Notes: generated from the sequence alone by a model not told the origin. A DNA stretch of 64,000 nucleotides from Paramicrobacterium humi (GCF_900105715.1 NZ_FNRY01000001.1:2604001-2668000); one strand, 5' to 3'. Counted from the first letter of the stretch, positions 38,847-48,954 are shown. A program made the numbers and translations.

Positions 38847-39477
38847 CGCCAGCACCGACGAGACGATCGAGAACACGACGGATGCCGCCGCGCCCCGCGT
38901 CGCGGCATCCGGCCCTGCCTCAGAGCCAGACCTCGACCGGGCCATCGAGGCGCTGCTCATGGTCGCCGACGAGCCGCAGTCGGTCATGGGCCTCGCCACC
39001 GCGCTCTCCCGGCCCGTGAAGCACGTGCAGGCCGCGATCCACCGGCTCGTCGCCGACTACGACGGCGTCGACGGAACCGTGCGCCGCGGCTTCGAGCTGC
39101 GGGAGGTCGGCGGCGGCTGGCGCATCTACGTGCGCGGCGATTACGACCAGGTCGTCGCGGACTACGTGTCGCAGCAGAACCCCAGCCGGCTCTCCCAGGC
39201 CGCACTCGAGACGCTCGCCGTGATCGCGTACAAGCAGCCCATCTCGCGCGGCGCGATCGCGTCGATCCGCGCCGTGAACGTGGACTCCGTCGTGCGCACC
39301 CTGCTCGGCCGGGGGCTCGTCACGGAACTGTTCACCGACAGCGAGACCGGCGCGATCAACTACGGCACAACGGATCTCGTGCTGCAGCAGCTCGGCATCA
39401 ACTCCATCGACGAGCTGCCGCCGATCTCACCGCTGCTCGCCGACGGGACGGAGGGCTTCGACGGCGATGTCCGGTAA
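38836..39477 (+). CDS. scpB: Segregation and condensation protein B
   Basis: 213 aa with two winged-helix domains. The motif LAVIAYKQPISRGAIASIRAV near residue 130 is typical of ScpB. ATG 38836 overlaps the end of scpA by 11 nt. The 30-residue N-terminal tail is acidic and variable. Confidence 0.93.
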   Translation: MTADASTDETIENTTDAAAPRVAASGPASEPDLDRAIEALLMVADEPQSVMGLATALSRPVKHVQAAIHRLVADYDGVDGTVRRGFELREVGGGWRIYVRGDYDQVVADYVSQQNPSRLSQAALETLAVIAYKQPISRGAIASIRAVNVDSVVRTLLGRGLVTELFTDSETGAINYGTTDLVLQQLGINSIDELPPISPLLADGTEGFDGDVR

Positions 39478-40318
39478 CCCCACAGAGCCCGAGCAGGGCG
39501 TCCGGCTGCAGAAGGTGCTCGCCGCCGCCGGCGTCGCCTCCCGCCGCGTGTGCGAGCAGTACATCGCCGAGGGCCGCGTGAGCGTCAACGGCGAGGTGGT
39601 GACGGTTCCCGGCACGCGCATCGACCCCGAGACCGACCGCGTCGCCGTCGACGGGCAGGCCGTTCAGCTGGACACGACGAAGCGCTACGTCATGCTCAAC
39701 AAGCCCCGCGGCGTCGTGAGCTCCATGCGCGACGAGCAGGGCCGCCCCGACCTCACGCGCTTCACGGCCGAGTACGACGAACGCCTGTTCAACGTGGGCC
39801 GGCTCGACGCCGAGACCTCCGGCCTGCTCGTCCTCACGAACGACGGCGAGCTCGCGCACGTGCTCGCGCACCCCTCGTTCGGCGTGTCGAAGACCTACAT
39901 CGCCAAGGTGCGCGGGAGCGTCACCGCTCAGACCATCCAGGTGCTGAAGGACGGCGTCGACCTCGACGACGGACCCATCGCCGCCGACGCCGTGAGACTG
40001 CTCGATCAGCACGCGTCGGGCACGAGCCTGCTCGAGGTCACGCTGCACTCCGGGCGCAACCGCATCGTCCGCCGCATGCTCGCCGCCGTCGGCCACCCCG
40101 TCATCGACCTCGTGCGCCGCAGCTTCGGACCGCTGCACCTCGGCACCCTGCGTTCGGGGCAGATGCGCGAGCTGACTAAGGTGGAACTCGGCGCGCTTCT
40201 CACCCTGGCTCGCGATCCCGAGCCGGAGCTGGACTCGAGAACGGATGCCGCTCGCGAGACGCGCGGCGGACCGCGCCGTACGCCGAAGATCACGCACCGC
40301 AAGGGAGGACGCCGGTGA
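39467..40318 (+). CDS. Ribosomal large-subunit pseudouridine synthase (RluB/RsuA family)
   Basis: 283 aa. N-terminal S4 domain (VRLQKVLAAAGVASRRVCEQ) and a catalytic domain with the conserved aspartate in NVGRLDAETSGLLVLTNDG near residue 110. Likely modifies 23S rRNA (RluB position 2605), by comparison with other scpB-linked genes. It has a basic C-terminal tail. Overlaps scpB by 11 nt and tyrA by 4. Confidence 0.88.
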   Translation: MSGNPTEPEQGVRLQKVLAAAGVASRRVCEQYIAEGRVSVNGEVVTVPGTRIDPETDRVAVDGQAVQLDTTKRYVMLNKPRGVVSSMRDEQGRPDLTRFTAEYDERLFNVGRLDAETSGLLVLTNDGELAHVLAHPSFGVSKTYIAKVRGSVTAQTIQVLKDGVDLDDGPIAADAVRLLDQHASGTSLLEVTLHSGRNRIVRRMLAAVGHPVIDLVRRSFGPLHLGTLRSGQMRELTKVELGALLTLARDPEPELDSRTDAARETRGGPRRTPKITHRKGGRR

Positions 40319-41436
40319 GCCAGAAGCGGGCGCCCCTCGTCGACCCGTCGAAGAACCTCGCGCGCTTCGACGGGCACGTCCGCATCGTCGGGACCGGGCT
40401 TCTCGGCGCGAGCATCGGCCTCGCGCTCACGGGCGACGGCCTCGACGTCGCCCTCGCCGACGCGTCACCGTCGCAGCTGCGCCTCGCCGTCGACTACGGA
40501 GCCGGCCGGCCTGCCGCCGAGACCGACGACCCCGACCTCATCATCGTCGCCGTGCCGCCGGACGTCACAGCCGACGTCATCGCCGCGGAGCTCGAGCGCT
40601 ACCCGCGCGCCGTCGTCACCGATGTGGCGAGCATCAAGAGCGAGCCGTTCATCGAGCTCACCCGCCGGGGCCTCGACCTCACCAACTACATCGGTTCGCA
40701 CCCCATGGCGGGCAGGGAGCGCGGCGGCGCCATCTCGGCGCGCGCCGACCTGTTCGTCGGCCGGCCCTGGGTGATCTGCCGTGACGAGTCCACGCCGCGG
40801 CAGGCCCTCGCCCTCATCGAGGACCTCGCTCTCGATCTCGGCGCGGTGCCGATCGAGATGACGCCCGACGAGCACGACGACGCGGTCGGCCTCATCTCGC
40901 ACGTCCCGCAGCTCGTCTCGAGTCTGCTCGCCGCGCGCCTCGTCGACGCGCCTGACGCCGCACTCCGGCTCACCGGTCAGGGGCTGCGCGACACCGTGCG
41001 CATCGCCTCGAGCCAGCCCGAGCTGTGGGTGCAGATCCTCGGCGCGAACGCGGCCCCGGTGGCCGACGTGCTGACGGCGCTGCGCAAGGACCTCGACTCG
41101 GTCATCGACGCGCTCGAGCACCCGGACGCCCGCGGGTCCCGGCGCCACCTCGCCGACGCGATCGCCGCGGGCAACATCGGTGTCGCGCGCCTGCCCGGCA
41201 AACATGGTCAGGATCAGCGCTTCGCCCAGATAGTCGTCATGGTCGACGACCGGCCGGGCGAGCTCGGTCGGCTTCTCACCGAACTCGGTGAGATCAACGT
41301 CAACATGGAGGACCTCCGCCTCGAGCACTCGCCGGGAACCGCCGTCGGTCTCGCGGAGATCAGCGTCCTCCCCGAGGTCAAGCAGCGCACCATCGAGGAT
41401 CTCGAGGCGCGCGGCTGGCGGATTGCGAGCGTGTGA
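40315..41436 (+). CDS. tyrA: Prephenate dehydrogenase
   Basis: 373 aa. Rossmann motif [14 protein letters not shown] at about residues 22-36, catalytic region around [11 protein letters not shown] near 126, and a C-terminal ACT domain ([15 protein letters not shown]) that probably binds tyrosine for feedback. Oxidatively decarboxylates prephenate in tyrosine synthesis. GTG 40315 overlaps the upstream stop. Confidence 0.9.
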   Translation: MSQKRAPLVDPSKNLARFDGHVRIVGTGLLGASIGLALTGDGLDVALADASPSQLRLAVDYGAGRPAAETDDPDLIIVAVPPDVTADVIAAELERYPRAVVTDVASIKSEPFIELTRRGLDLTNYIGSHPMAGRERGGAISARADLFVGRPWVICRDESTPRQALALIEDLALDLGAVPIEMTPDEHDDAVGLISHVPQLVSSLLAARLVDAPDAALRLTGQGLRDTVRIASSQPELWVQILGANAAPVADVLTALRKDLDSVIDALEHPDARGSRRHLADAIAAGNIGVARLPGKHGQDQRFAQIVVMVDDRPGELGRLLTELGEINVNMEDLRLEHSPGTAVGLAEISVLPEVKQRTIEDLEARGWRIASV

Positions 41437-41440
41437 GCAC

Positions 41441-42121
41441 ATGGCAGACATCGTCGTAGCGGTCGACGGCCCCGCGGGGTCCGGCAAGTCGAGCGTCTCG
41501 AAGGCGGCAGCGCTCCGCCTCGACTTCAACTTCCTCGACACCGGCGCCGCGTACCGGGCGCTCGCCTGGTACGTCATCGAACGCGGTGTCGAGGCGGGCG
41601 ACCCGCGAGCGGTTGTCGACATCCTGCCCGACTGGGACTACCACATCGGCGTCGACCCCGACACCTACGCCGTCCACGTGGGGGAGACCGACGTGACGGA
41701 GGCGATCCGCGAGCCGCGCATCTCCGGCGTCGTGAGCAGCGTCGCCCGAGTGCCCAAGGTGCGCAGCCACGTCAACGACATGTTCCGCGACATCATGCGA
41801 CGCGCCCCGAAGGACGGCATCATCGTCGAAGGCCGCGACATCACGACTGTCGTGGCCCCTGACGCCCCCGTGCGGATCCTGCTGACCGCGGCGGAAGAGG
41901 TTAGAATGGCCAGGCGCTCCGCCGAGCTGACCACCGAGAACGCCGGTGACGTCGCCGCACAACTTCGGAAGCGTGACGCCGCGGATTCGCGCGTCGTCGA
42001 CTTCATGACCGCCGCAGACGGCGTCGTGACCGTCGACTCCACCACCCTGGACTTCGATCAGACCGTCGATGCAGTGCTCGACGTGATCGCCCGGCAGACC
42101 GCAAGGACGAGCAATGGCTGA
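41441..42121 (+). CDS. cmk: Cytidylate kinase
   Basis: 226 aa. P-loop [10 protein letters not shown] near residues 8-17 and the [12 protein letters not shown] segment near 131 are diagnostic. Phosphorylates CMP and dCMP. It overlaps der by 8 nt, and cmk-der is a standard pair. Confidence 0.95.
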   Translation: MADIVVAVDGPAGSGKSSVSKAAALRLDFNFLDTGAAYRALAWYVIERGVEAGDPRAVVDILPDWDYHIGVDPDTYAVHVGETDVTEAIREPRISGVVSSVARVPKVRSHVNDMFRDIMRRAPKDGIIVEGRDITTVVAPDAPVRILLTAAEEVRMARRSAELTTENAGDVAAQLRKRDAADSRVVDFMTAADGVVTVDSTTLDFDQTVDAVLDVIARQTARTSNG

Positions 42122-43628
42122 GACACCGCCCGAGAACGACTACGACGCGAGCGAGGACAACCTCGCCGAGACGCTCAGCGCCCTCGACGAGAACGAGGAG
42201 GCGCAGCGCGCCGACGCCCTGCGTCGAGGCCTTCAGGACTACGAACTCGACGAGGGCGACCTCGAGGTGCTCGACGCCGCCTCCGAGAACCCCGACGAAG
42301 TCACGTTCCTGCCCGCGCTTCCCGTGCTCGCGATCGTCGGCCGCCCGAACGTGGGCAAGTCGGCGCTCGTGAACCGCATCCTCGGTCGTCGCGAAGCGGT
42401 CGTCGAGGACACCCCCGGCGTCACGCGCGACCGCGTGTCGTACAAGGCCGAGTGGAACGGGCGCCGGTTCACCGTCGTCGACACGGGCGGCTGGGAGCCC
42501 GACGCGAAGGGCATCGACGCGTCCGTCGCCGCGCAGGCGGAAGTCGCCATGGACCTCGCCGACGCGGTGCTGTTCGTCGTGGACGCGAACGTCGGCGCCA
42601 CGAGCACCGACGAGCACGTCGTGAAGCTCTTGCGCCGGGTGAAGAAGCCCGTCTTCCTCGCCGCCAACAAGGTCGACGACATCCGGCAGGAGCCCAATGC
42701 GGCCGTGCTGTGGTCGCTCGGCCTCGGCGAGCCGCGTCCCGTCTCGGCTCTGCACGGCCGCGGCGTCGCCGACCTGCTTGACGACATCCTCAAGGTGCTT
42801 CCCGAAGTGTCGCGCGTGGCGAAGGACGAGGTCGGCGGCCCCCGCCGCGTCGCGATCGTCGGCCGCCCCAACGTCGGCAAGTCGAGCCTGCTGAACAAGG
42901 CCGCGGGAGAAGACCGCGTCGTCGTCAACGAGCTCGCGGGAACCACGCGGGACCCCGTGGACGAGCAGGTCGAGATCGGTGGGAAAATCTGGCGGTTCGT
43001 CGACACCGCCGGCATCCGTCGTCGCGTTCACCTGCAGCAGGGCGCCGACTTCTACGCGTCGCTGCGCACGAGCGCGGCGGTCGAGAAGGCCGAGGTCGCT
43101 GTCGTCGTCATCGACGTCAGCCAGCCGATCAGCGAGCAGGACGTGCGCATCATCGACCTCGTGCTCGAATCCGGCCGCGCCCTCGTTCTCGCGTTCAACA
43201 AGTGGGACCTGCTCGACGACGAGCGTCGCCGCTACCTCGAGCGCGAGATCGAACAGGATCTCGCGCACGTGTCGTGGGCGCCGCGCGTGAACATCTCCGC
43301 GCGGACGGGCCGCCACCTCGAGAAGCTCGTGCCCGCGCTGGAGACGGCGCTCGAGTCGTGGGACACGCGCATTCCGACGGGCAAGTTCAACGCGTTCCTC
43401 GCCGAGCTCGTCGCGGAGCACCCGCACCCGCTGCGCGGCGGCAAGCAGCCGCGCGTGCTGTTCGGCACGCAGGCGTCCACGCGCCCGCCGACGTTCGTGC
43501 TGTTCACGACGGGATTCCTCGACCCCGGGTACCGTCGCTTCATCCAGCGCCGCCTGCGGGAGATCTACGGCTTCGAGGGCAGCCCGATCGTCATCAACAT
43601 GCGCGTGCGCGAGAAGCGCCAGCGGTAG
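42114..43628 (+). CDS. der: GTPase Der (EngA), double-GTPase ribosome assembly factor
   Basis: 504 aa. Two tandem G domains, each with GRPNVGKS (near residues 77 and 249), then the KH-like C-terminal domain. An acidic N-terminal extension of about 60 residues precedes the first G domain, as in other actinobacteria. Required for 50S subunit maturation. Confidence 0.96.
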   Translation: MAETPPENDYDASEDNLAETLSALDENEEAQRADALRRGLQDYELDEGDLEVLDAASENPDEVTFLPALPVLAIVGRPNVGKSALVNRILGRREAVVEDTPGVTRDRVSYKAEWNGRRFTVVDTGGWEPDAKGIDASVAAQAEVAMDLADAVLFVVDANVGATSTDEHVVKLLRRVKKPVFLAANKVDDIRQEPNAAVLWSLGLGEPRPVSALHGRGVADLLDDILKVLPEVSRVAKDEVGGPRRVAIVGRPNVGKSSLLNKAAGEDRVVVNELAGTTRDPVDEQVEIGGKIWRFVDTAGIRRRVHLQQGADFYASLRTSAAVEKAEVAVVVIDVSQPISEQDVRIIDLVLESGRALVLAFNKWDLLDDERRRYLEREIEQDLAHVSWAPRVNISARTGRHLEKLVPALETALESWDTRIPTGKFNAFLAELVAEHPHPLRGGKQPRVLFGTQASTRPPTFVLFTTGFLDPGYRRFIQRRLREIYGFEGSPIVINMRVREKRQR

Positions 43629-43679
43629 CCCAGCGCCGTCACAGCACGTCTTACGGCTCCCCGCCTCGGGGAATCGTGA

Positions 43680-43691
43680 GATTCTGGAAGC
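43680..43691 (+). promoter_or_regulatory. Leaderless promoter of the Nudix-NYN gene
   Basis: GATTCT (43680-43685) lies 6 nt before GTG 43692. It resembles the TATTCT in front of the arg leader ORF. A weak 5-bp hairpin (43658-43672) sits just upstream. Confidence 0.4.
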
Positions 43692-44609
43692 GTGCCACGC
43701 ATCGTCCCGCCCGCTCCGGGTGAACCCCGCCGCCCTCACGGTCCCCGCAACCCCGGAGACGCGTGGGTGGAGGGGGACCGGGGCCGCTACTGGGGACGCT
43801 TCGGCGCCGCAGGGCTGCTCGCCTGGGATCCTGCCCGCGGCATCCTGCTGCAGCACCGCGCCGAGTGGAGCGACCGCGGCGGCACGTGGGGACTGCCCGG
43901 CGGCGCGCTGCACGAGGGCGAGGACGCGATCGACGGCGCGCTGCGCGAGGCTCACGAAGAGGCTGCTGTGCCGGCATCCGCTCTCTCTGCCCGGTTCGCG
44001 TCGGTGTTCTCGGTCGGCTACTGGTCGTACACGACGGTCGTCGCCGAGGTGCGGGAGAGCTTCGAGCCGGCGATCAACGACCCCGAGTCGATCGCACTCG
44101 AGTGGGTGCCGGTCGACCGCGTCGCCGAGCTTCCGCTTCACCCGGGCTTCGCCGCGGCGTGGCCGATGCTGAGCGCCCAGCTGGGGCGGCGCCCGCAGCT
44201 CGTCGTCGATGCCGCGAACGTCGTCGGCGCTCGCCCGGACGGCTGGTGGAAGGATCGCGCCGCCGCGGCGGAGCGCCTGAGGGACGGCCTGCACACGCTC
44301 GTGCACCACGGCGTCGACGCCGACGACTTGGGCCTGCCCGGCAGCCGCTGGTGCCCTGACGTGACTCTCGTGGTCGAGGGCAAGGCCCGTGGCATCGCGG
44401 ATGTCGACGGCATCCGCGTGGTGAACGCGCCGCACGAGGGTGACAGTGAGATCGTGGAGCAGGTGTCCGCTCTCGTGGCGGAGCACCCGAACGATGTCAC
44501 GATGATCACGAGCGACCGGGAGCTGACCTCCCGCGTCGAGAGCAGGGGAGGGCGCGTGCACGGAGCCGGCTGGCTGTGGGAGCGCATCGACGAGGCGGCG
44601 AAGCGATGA
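43692..44609 (+). CDS. Nudix hydrolase fused to a YacP-like NYN domain
   Basis: 305 aa. Residues 25-155 are a Nudix domain with a perfect box (G71-x5-E77-x7-R85-E86-A-H-E89-E90). Residues 168-300 read as an NYN/PIN-like nuclease domain: strand QLVVDAANVVGARPDGWW with D173, then DVTLVVEG and a late MITSDREL with D275. The Nudix half may hydrolyse a nucleoside diphosphate-linked molecule and the NYN half may cut RNA; how they cooperate is unknown. A fusion rather than two genes, since no internal start with a ribosome-binding site is seen. Confidence 0.75.
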   Translation: MPRIVPPAPGEPRRPHGPRNPGDAWVEGDRGRYWGRFGAAGLLAWDPARGILLQHRAEWSDRGGTWGLPGGALHEGEDAIDGALREAHEEAAVPASALSARFASVFSVGYWSYTTVVAEVRESFEPAINDPESIALEWVPVDRVAELPLHPGFAAAWPMLSAQLGRRPQLVVDAANVVGARPDGWWKDRAAAAERLRDGLHTLVHHGVDADDLGLPGSRWCPDVTLVVEGKARGIADVDGIRVVNAPHEGDSEIVEQVSALVAEHPNDVTMITSDRELTSRVESRGGRVHGAGWLWERIDEAAKR

Positions 44610-45442
44610 CCGAGCTCGACGCCTTCCGCGGGCGCTGGAGCGCCTGGCGCCACGACCGCAATGACGAGATGCGCGGACCGCGCAGCCCGCTCGCCTTCGT
44701 GTGGGGCGAGCACGTCACCGAGGACGACCAGGTGGTCGAGCCCGCTCCCGGTCGCTGGTCGCCGCTTCCGGCCGAACGCGGCTTGAGAGTGCGAGCGGAT
44801 GCCGCCGACGGCGTCCGCATCGGCGGCGAGCTCGTCGACGGCGAGGCGACGCTGCACTGGCTCTCGCTCGACGGGCCCACGACGGCGGAATTCCCTGACG
44901 GCTCGGAGGGCGTCGTGTTCAGCTACGACGGCGAGAAGTTCGCGCTGCAGGTGTGGAACAAGGACTCCGAGCGCATGCGGCGCTTTGACCGCATCGACGT
45001 GTTCGACTACGCGCCCGAGTGGCTCGTGCCTGCACGCATCAAACCGCCGCAGGAGGAGCGCACGGTCACGATCGCGCACTACCGCGACCCGAGGCCCGTC
45101 GATGTCCCGGTCGCGGCCGAGGTCGTGCTCACCGTGGGGGAGCACTTCTACGTGCTGCTCGCCACCGAGCACGAGGGCTCCCTGACGATCCCGTTCCGCG
45201 ACGCGACAAACGGCGAGAGCTCCTACGGTGCGGGGCGAGTGCTCGACCTGCCGCTGACCGGACCGGATGCCGTCAAGGTCGGAGACGTCGCCTTCGTCGA
45301 CCTCAACCGCGCGCGCCTCCTGCCGTGCGCGTTCAGCCCGGCGTGGAACTGCCCACTGCCGCCGGCCGAGAACGTGTTGCCGATCGCCATCGAAGCTGGG
45401 GAGAAGTGGCCGGTGGATGCCGAGGGCACAGCGCTCGATTGA
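44606..45442 (+). CDS. DUF1684 family protein
   Basis: 278 aa from ATG 44606, whose codon overlaps the previous stop. The C-terminal RDATNGESSYGAGRVLDLP and NRARLLPCAFSPAWNCPLPP blocks (near residues 192 and 235) are the conserved DUF1684 signature. No signal peptide. The second motif contains two cysteines that could be redox- or metal-related. The function of the family is not established. Confidence 0.82.
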   Translation: MTELDAFRGRWSAWRHDRNDEMRGPRSPLAFVWGEHVTEDDQVVEPAPGRWSPLPAERGLRVRADAADGVRIGGELVDGEATLHWLSLDGPTTAEFPDGSEGVVFSYDGEKFALQVWNKDSERMRRFDRIDVFDYAPEWLVPARIKPPQEERTVTIAHYRDPRPVDVPVAAEVVLTVGEHFYVLLATEHEGSLTIPFRDATNGESSYGAGRVLDLPLTGPDAVKVGDVAFVDLNRARLLPCAFSPAWNCPLPPAENVLPIAIEAGEKWPVDAEGTALD

Positions 45443-45531
45443 CGGCGACGCGCCCGGCCGCCGCCGTGGTCAAGAGCACTGCCTCGGACACGCTAGACTG
45501 GTCAGGTTGCTTCGGCCGAGAGTCGGAGCAT

Positions 45532-45605
<74 letters not shown>

Positions 45606-45632
45606 CCGATGTGATGTCTCAGGACATCGTGG

Positions 45633-45665
45633 ACAGGTGAACCCGCGGGGAGCGGGTTCACCTGT
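45633..45665 (+). terminator. Terminator after tRNA-Pro
   Basis: Perfect 14-bp stem (45633-45646 with 45652-45665) with loop GGGGA, followed by a T/G-rich stretch. Confidence 0.8.
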
Positions 45666-45687
45666 TGGTTTGGTAGTCCTTTTCGGT

Positions 45688-45706
45688 GCTTATAGGGGCT
45701 TATAGG
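45688..45706 (+). repeat. Tandem 9-bp direct repeat
   Basis: GCTTATAGG occurs at 45688-45696 and 45698-45706, one helical turn apart. It lies between the terminator and the transposase remnant, so it may be part of an element end or a protein-binding site. Confidence 0.5.
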
Positions 45707-45734
45707 CCAGAACGTGTTGGTGGGTTCGGGCGTG

Positions 45735-46094
45735 TCATGCTCGGCCGGCCCATCCGGAGCGGGTCCAGAGGCCTTCGTCGGCGCTGAGGCCGGTGTCGTA
45801 GAGGCTCGGGGTTTGGTCCTCCTCGTCGTGTTCTGTCTCTGAGTTGGTGGGTGTTGCTGCCTGCGGGTGGATGGCGGCGGCGAGTGCTTCGTCGAGGGTG
45901 AGTTCGTGGAGGGTGAGGAACCATTCCGCGGCGCGTTTCATATGCTCCTCGCTCATGCCGCGGTGACTGCGGAGGACGTTGCGGATCTGACTGTTGATGC
46001 CGCCCTCGAGCGGACTCGTAGTGCGGGGGTTGCCGTAGCTGATGTAGGTGAACAGCGATTGGTCAAGAGAGGCTGAGCGGCTATCGGATCGTCA
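45735..46094 (-). pseudogene. Transposase C-terminal remnant (IS256/IS1249-like)
   Basis: The minus-strand frame is open from about 46094 to the stop at 45735 with no start until an internal ATG at 45956. The peptide contains NPRTTSPLEGGINSQIRNVL followed by RSHRGMSEEHMKRAAEWFL, the pattern of the C-terminal end of mutator-type (IS256 superfamily, IS1249-like) transposases as I recall them. The DDE catalytic region is missing, so it is a fragment. No intact terminal inverted repeats were found. It marks past insertion next to tRNA-Pro. Confidence 0.65.
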
Positions 46095-46118
46095 ACCTCC
46101 CGGTGGGACGTGTCCGCG

Positions 46119-48605
46119 TTAAAAGCGTTTGGTCAGCGACTTGTAGAATCTCCAGTTACCGCTTCCGGATTCGTCGTACTGGAAGCATCGTCGGATGCCA
46201 TCTATGTCGCCGAGCACCGCAAGCAAGGATGGTGGCGAGAATACCGCCGACCCGGAACTTCCGTAATGGCTCACCCAGTTAGCAACGATGGCAGGCACGT
46301 GTCGCCCCGTGAGATCGGAGATCTGCTGTTGCTCTAGCACGATCGTGCCAAGCTTCTCACGGGTTTTGACTGCATCAACAATGGCATCCAGGCATGAACC
46401 CACCATGATGGCATGCTCGTTCACTGCGAGATCGATTGGTACAGGTATCTGGAGCTTGCGGATAACTTGCTGAAGAACGAACTCCAAGTACTGCCGCATG
46501 AGTCCCGCGCCCTCCGAAGTCCGTCCAGCTCGGAGATGTTTCTCGGCATCGTCGCGAAGGCGGTCAACGTTCTGGTTGTGAGACTTAACAGGAGTTAGCG
46601 GGGGCCAGCCCTGCAGCTTCTGGTGATGCCAACTTTGTCCGTCATCCAGGCGATCGAAGTACTTCTCCAACGTCACGTCATGACTTAGCAGAATGACCTG
46701 AAGGCCATCATTGGATCCGTCATGTTGCAACCGAGTTCTGAGTTGCTCCATCATGCGGTACTGATGGCCGGCATCGAAACTCGACGTTACGTCGTCGAGT
46801 ACGACGAACCGTGGAGCTCGTCCATGGCGTGCTGCAGCGGAGAGAAAGACCGAGATCGCAAGCGCGTTCCGGTAACTCTCCGACAACACCGCACGCGCCG
46901 ATACAGACTCGGCGCTGTGAAACTTCGATAGTTCTACAGTGAGCTGTTCCGTGCCGTTTGCGCGATTGAGATTTGGCACGATGTCACCGACACTCATGAT
47001 GCCCGCGAAGATCTCTTGGTAGTCCGTGCGCAGCTCTCCAAGGATCCGCTGAGACATTTTGGATTCCGCGCTCGCAAACGTTCGGTAGGACGAGTCGATG
47101 AAGCGCTTCCAGTCAGTGATGGCGTCAAGCTTGCGTTGAGCCTTGTCCGCCTCAGACTTTGCTTCAATATGCCTGGTTAGTTCAGTACGTGCGGCTTCCG
47201 CGGTGGCGACGAGTTCCGCTAGGTGAACCAGCGACGGGGGCAGGGAGGCCTCGATCTTCTCAAGCGCAGTCGCAACTGACTCCGCCCGCAGGGCAAGTAG
47301 TCCTTCGAGGGTTGTTAATCGGGACTCTGCGGATCTGATGTCGTCATCCGTCAGGTTGATCCCAGTCTGTACTTGGGTTCGCAAGGCCGCCGCGACAGAG
47401 GACATATCATCAAGCGGCGGAACCGTACCTTGCTCCAGTAGACCAAGGCGAGAGACGAAAACACCATTGAAGACTTCGGTGCGAAGCGCCTCTTCGCAAC
47501 GCTTCAGCTCCGCGAGGGCGTCAAGTCGTTCATCGACTCGCTCCGCTAGCCCGTCGGCTCCGGGCCGCTCGCAAAGCGGGCATGCCGATGTGTCCTCATG
47601 AAGATGAAGGTACTCGCTCGCGGCGGAGAGTAAGCCCTGTAGCTCCGATTCTGCCGCTGCCGACAAGGCTTCGTCATACTCGCTCAGCCGACGCTCAAGG
47701 TCCTTCGAAGCGTCAACTGGAGCGCGTGAAGCCACTCTCTCGTCCAAGAGGTTTCGCGTCGTCGTGAGAGTGGCAAGTCGTTCGCGTACCGCCCCACTCT
47801 CTGCTTCGAAGACTGCGTTCTTCAACGCAGCGAAATTAACCGCTGCGAGGCTGGAACAGTCCTCCAGGAGAGGGGATAGCAGAGCAACTCCTCGGAGTGA
47901 GGAGAGGACTTCGTCGCCCCAGCGGTCAGCTCGCGAAACATCGTCGATCTCTCGGGCAGTCAGCGTCCGGTAGTGGGCTACAAAATCCCGCAGCGCTTCG
48001 TCGGCCCTGGCTCGCAAACTCGTATTCTCGGCCTCGAGCTGAGCAACTTCAAGATCTGACTTGAATGTCTGACTGTTGGACACGGCTTTCAGCGTCCGCA
48101 AAAACTCGCCGTACTCCGAGAGCCCAAGAAGAGAAGAGAAAGATCGACCTCGAGTAAGAGCTGTATCCTCGATGAACCGGTTGAATGCCGCATAGTCGAG
48201 TAGTGCGAAGTCCTCGTTCATCGAGGCAAGGAGTGCGTCTGGGTCAGATACGTCGACTGACGACACCGTTCGCTCGCCGGATGACTCGCGTTCGACCACG
48301 ATCTTGACGTCCGAGCCCCCGTCATCCGGAGCGAGTGTGACCTCGATCGTTGCCTTTCGCTGAGAATGAAAGAGATTTGCGATGTAGTTGGCGGGGCTCT
48401 CTGCAGACTGCATTTGGTTTAGACGCGCGACGCTGCCCCTGAACGCATACTCGAGTGCCTCGTACAGCGAACTCTTGCCCGAGCCGTTCGGTGCGAACAC
48501 AGAGTTGACGCGATCCGACTTGAACGAAAGCACAAGGGGATCGCCATCATTGTTGATTCCGCGAAATCCTTCGACAGACACGCGAGTCAAGAAGTAGCGA
48601 GTCAA
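46119..48605 (-). CDS. SMC/Rad50-like zinc-hook ATPase with C-terminal extension
   Basis: 828 aa. Walker A GSGKS at residues 41-45, a coiled-coil middle (about 180-520) interrupted by a zinc-hook CPLC (C342, C345), a degenerate signature LSESY near 574, Walker B FVVLDDVTSSFD (D604/D605) and switch H642. About 180 residues follow the ATPase. That extension has an R704-x3-E708 pair and H731, which recalls the R-x3-E...H triad of the anticodon nucleases PrrC/RloC; RloC also pairs a zinc-hook ATPase with such a domain. This similarity is tentative. The start is TTG, overlapping the stop of the 77-aa gene. GC content is visibly lower than in the flanks. Confidence 0.7.
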   Translation of the reverse strand: MTRYFLTRVSVEGFRGINNDGDPLVLSFKSDRVNSVFAPNGSGKSSLYEALEYAFRGSVARLNQMQSAESPANYIANLFHSQRKATIEVTLAPDDGGSDVKIVVERESSGERTVSSVDVSDPDALLASMNEDFALLDYAAFNRFIEDTALTRGRSFSSLLGLSEYGEFLRTLKAVSNSQTFKSDLEVAQLEAENTSLRARADEALRDFVAHYRTLTAREIDDVSRADRWGDEVLSSLRGVALLSPLLEDCSSLAAVNFAALKNAVFEAESGAVRERLATLTTTRNLLDERVASRAPVDASKDLERRLSEYDEALSAAAESELQGLLSAASEYLHLHEDTSACPLCERPGADGLAERVDERLDALAELKRCEEALRTEVFNGVFVSRLGLLEQGTVPPLDDMSSVAAALRTQVQTGINLTDDDIRSAESRLTTLEGLLALRAESVATALEKIEASLPPSLVHLAELVATAEAARTELTRHIEAKSEADKAQRKLDAITDWKRFIDSSYRTFASAESKMSQRILGELRTDYQEIFAGIMSVGDIVPNLNRANGTEQLTVELSKFHSAESVSARAVLSESYRNALAISVFLSAAARHGRAPRFVVLDDVTSSFDAGHQYRMMEQLRTRLQHDGSNDGLQVILLSHDVTLEKYFDRLDDGQSWHHQKLQGWPPLTPVKSHNQNVDRLRDDAEKHLRAGRTSEGAGLMRQYLEFVLQQVIRKLQIPVPIDLAVNEHAIMVGSCLDAIVDAVKTREKLGTIVLEQQQISDLTGRHVPAIVANWVSHYGSSGSAVFSPPSLLAVLGDIDGIRRCFQYDESGSGNWRFYKSLTKRF

Positions 48606-48835
48606 GCGTCTCCCTCCTCGGAATCGGTGAGACTCGCCAGCAGTGTTGCCTTTGCTTTCGAATTGAAACTTGCGCGAGCGGCCCGACGTTCGTCCTCGGT
48701 TGATACATTCGTCAGAGTGGGCAGCAGGCTTTCGAGGAGAGCCGCCATCGCTGGGTCCGTCTGCGTCATGTGTCGGATAAAAGCAGGCAGCTCGGACTCA
48801 AGTCCGGATCCACCTAGCTCGAGATTAGTCGTCAA
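48602..48835 (-). CDS. Small partner protein of the zinc-hook ATPase
   Basis: 77 aa, TTG start (an internal ATG at codon 23 is possible). Helical and acidic overall, with a hydrophobic AMAALLESLLPTLTNV core and a charged DERRAARASF segment. Its TGA overlaps the TTG of the ATPase gene, so the two are translationally coupled. I do not recognise the family. It could be an antitoxin, adaptor or regulator of the ATPase. Confidence 0.6.
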   Translation of the reverse strand: MTTNLELGGSGLESELPAFIRHMTQTDPAMAALLESLLPTLTNVSTEDERRAARASFNSKAKATLLASLTDSEEGDA

Positions 48836-48954
48836 CTCTTAGCTCCCCAATCTGCTTGCGCTTCGTCGCGTCGCTAATGATAGCCAGGCATCCGCCAGCA
48901 GCGTGGTCCGGCACGCACGTGACAGGCGGTTCCCTCGAGCTTCCGCTTCTTCGC

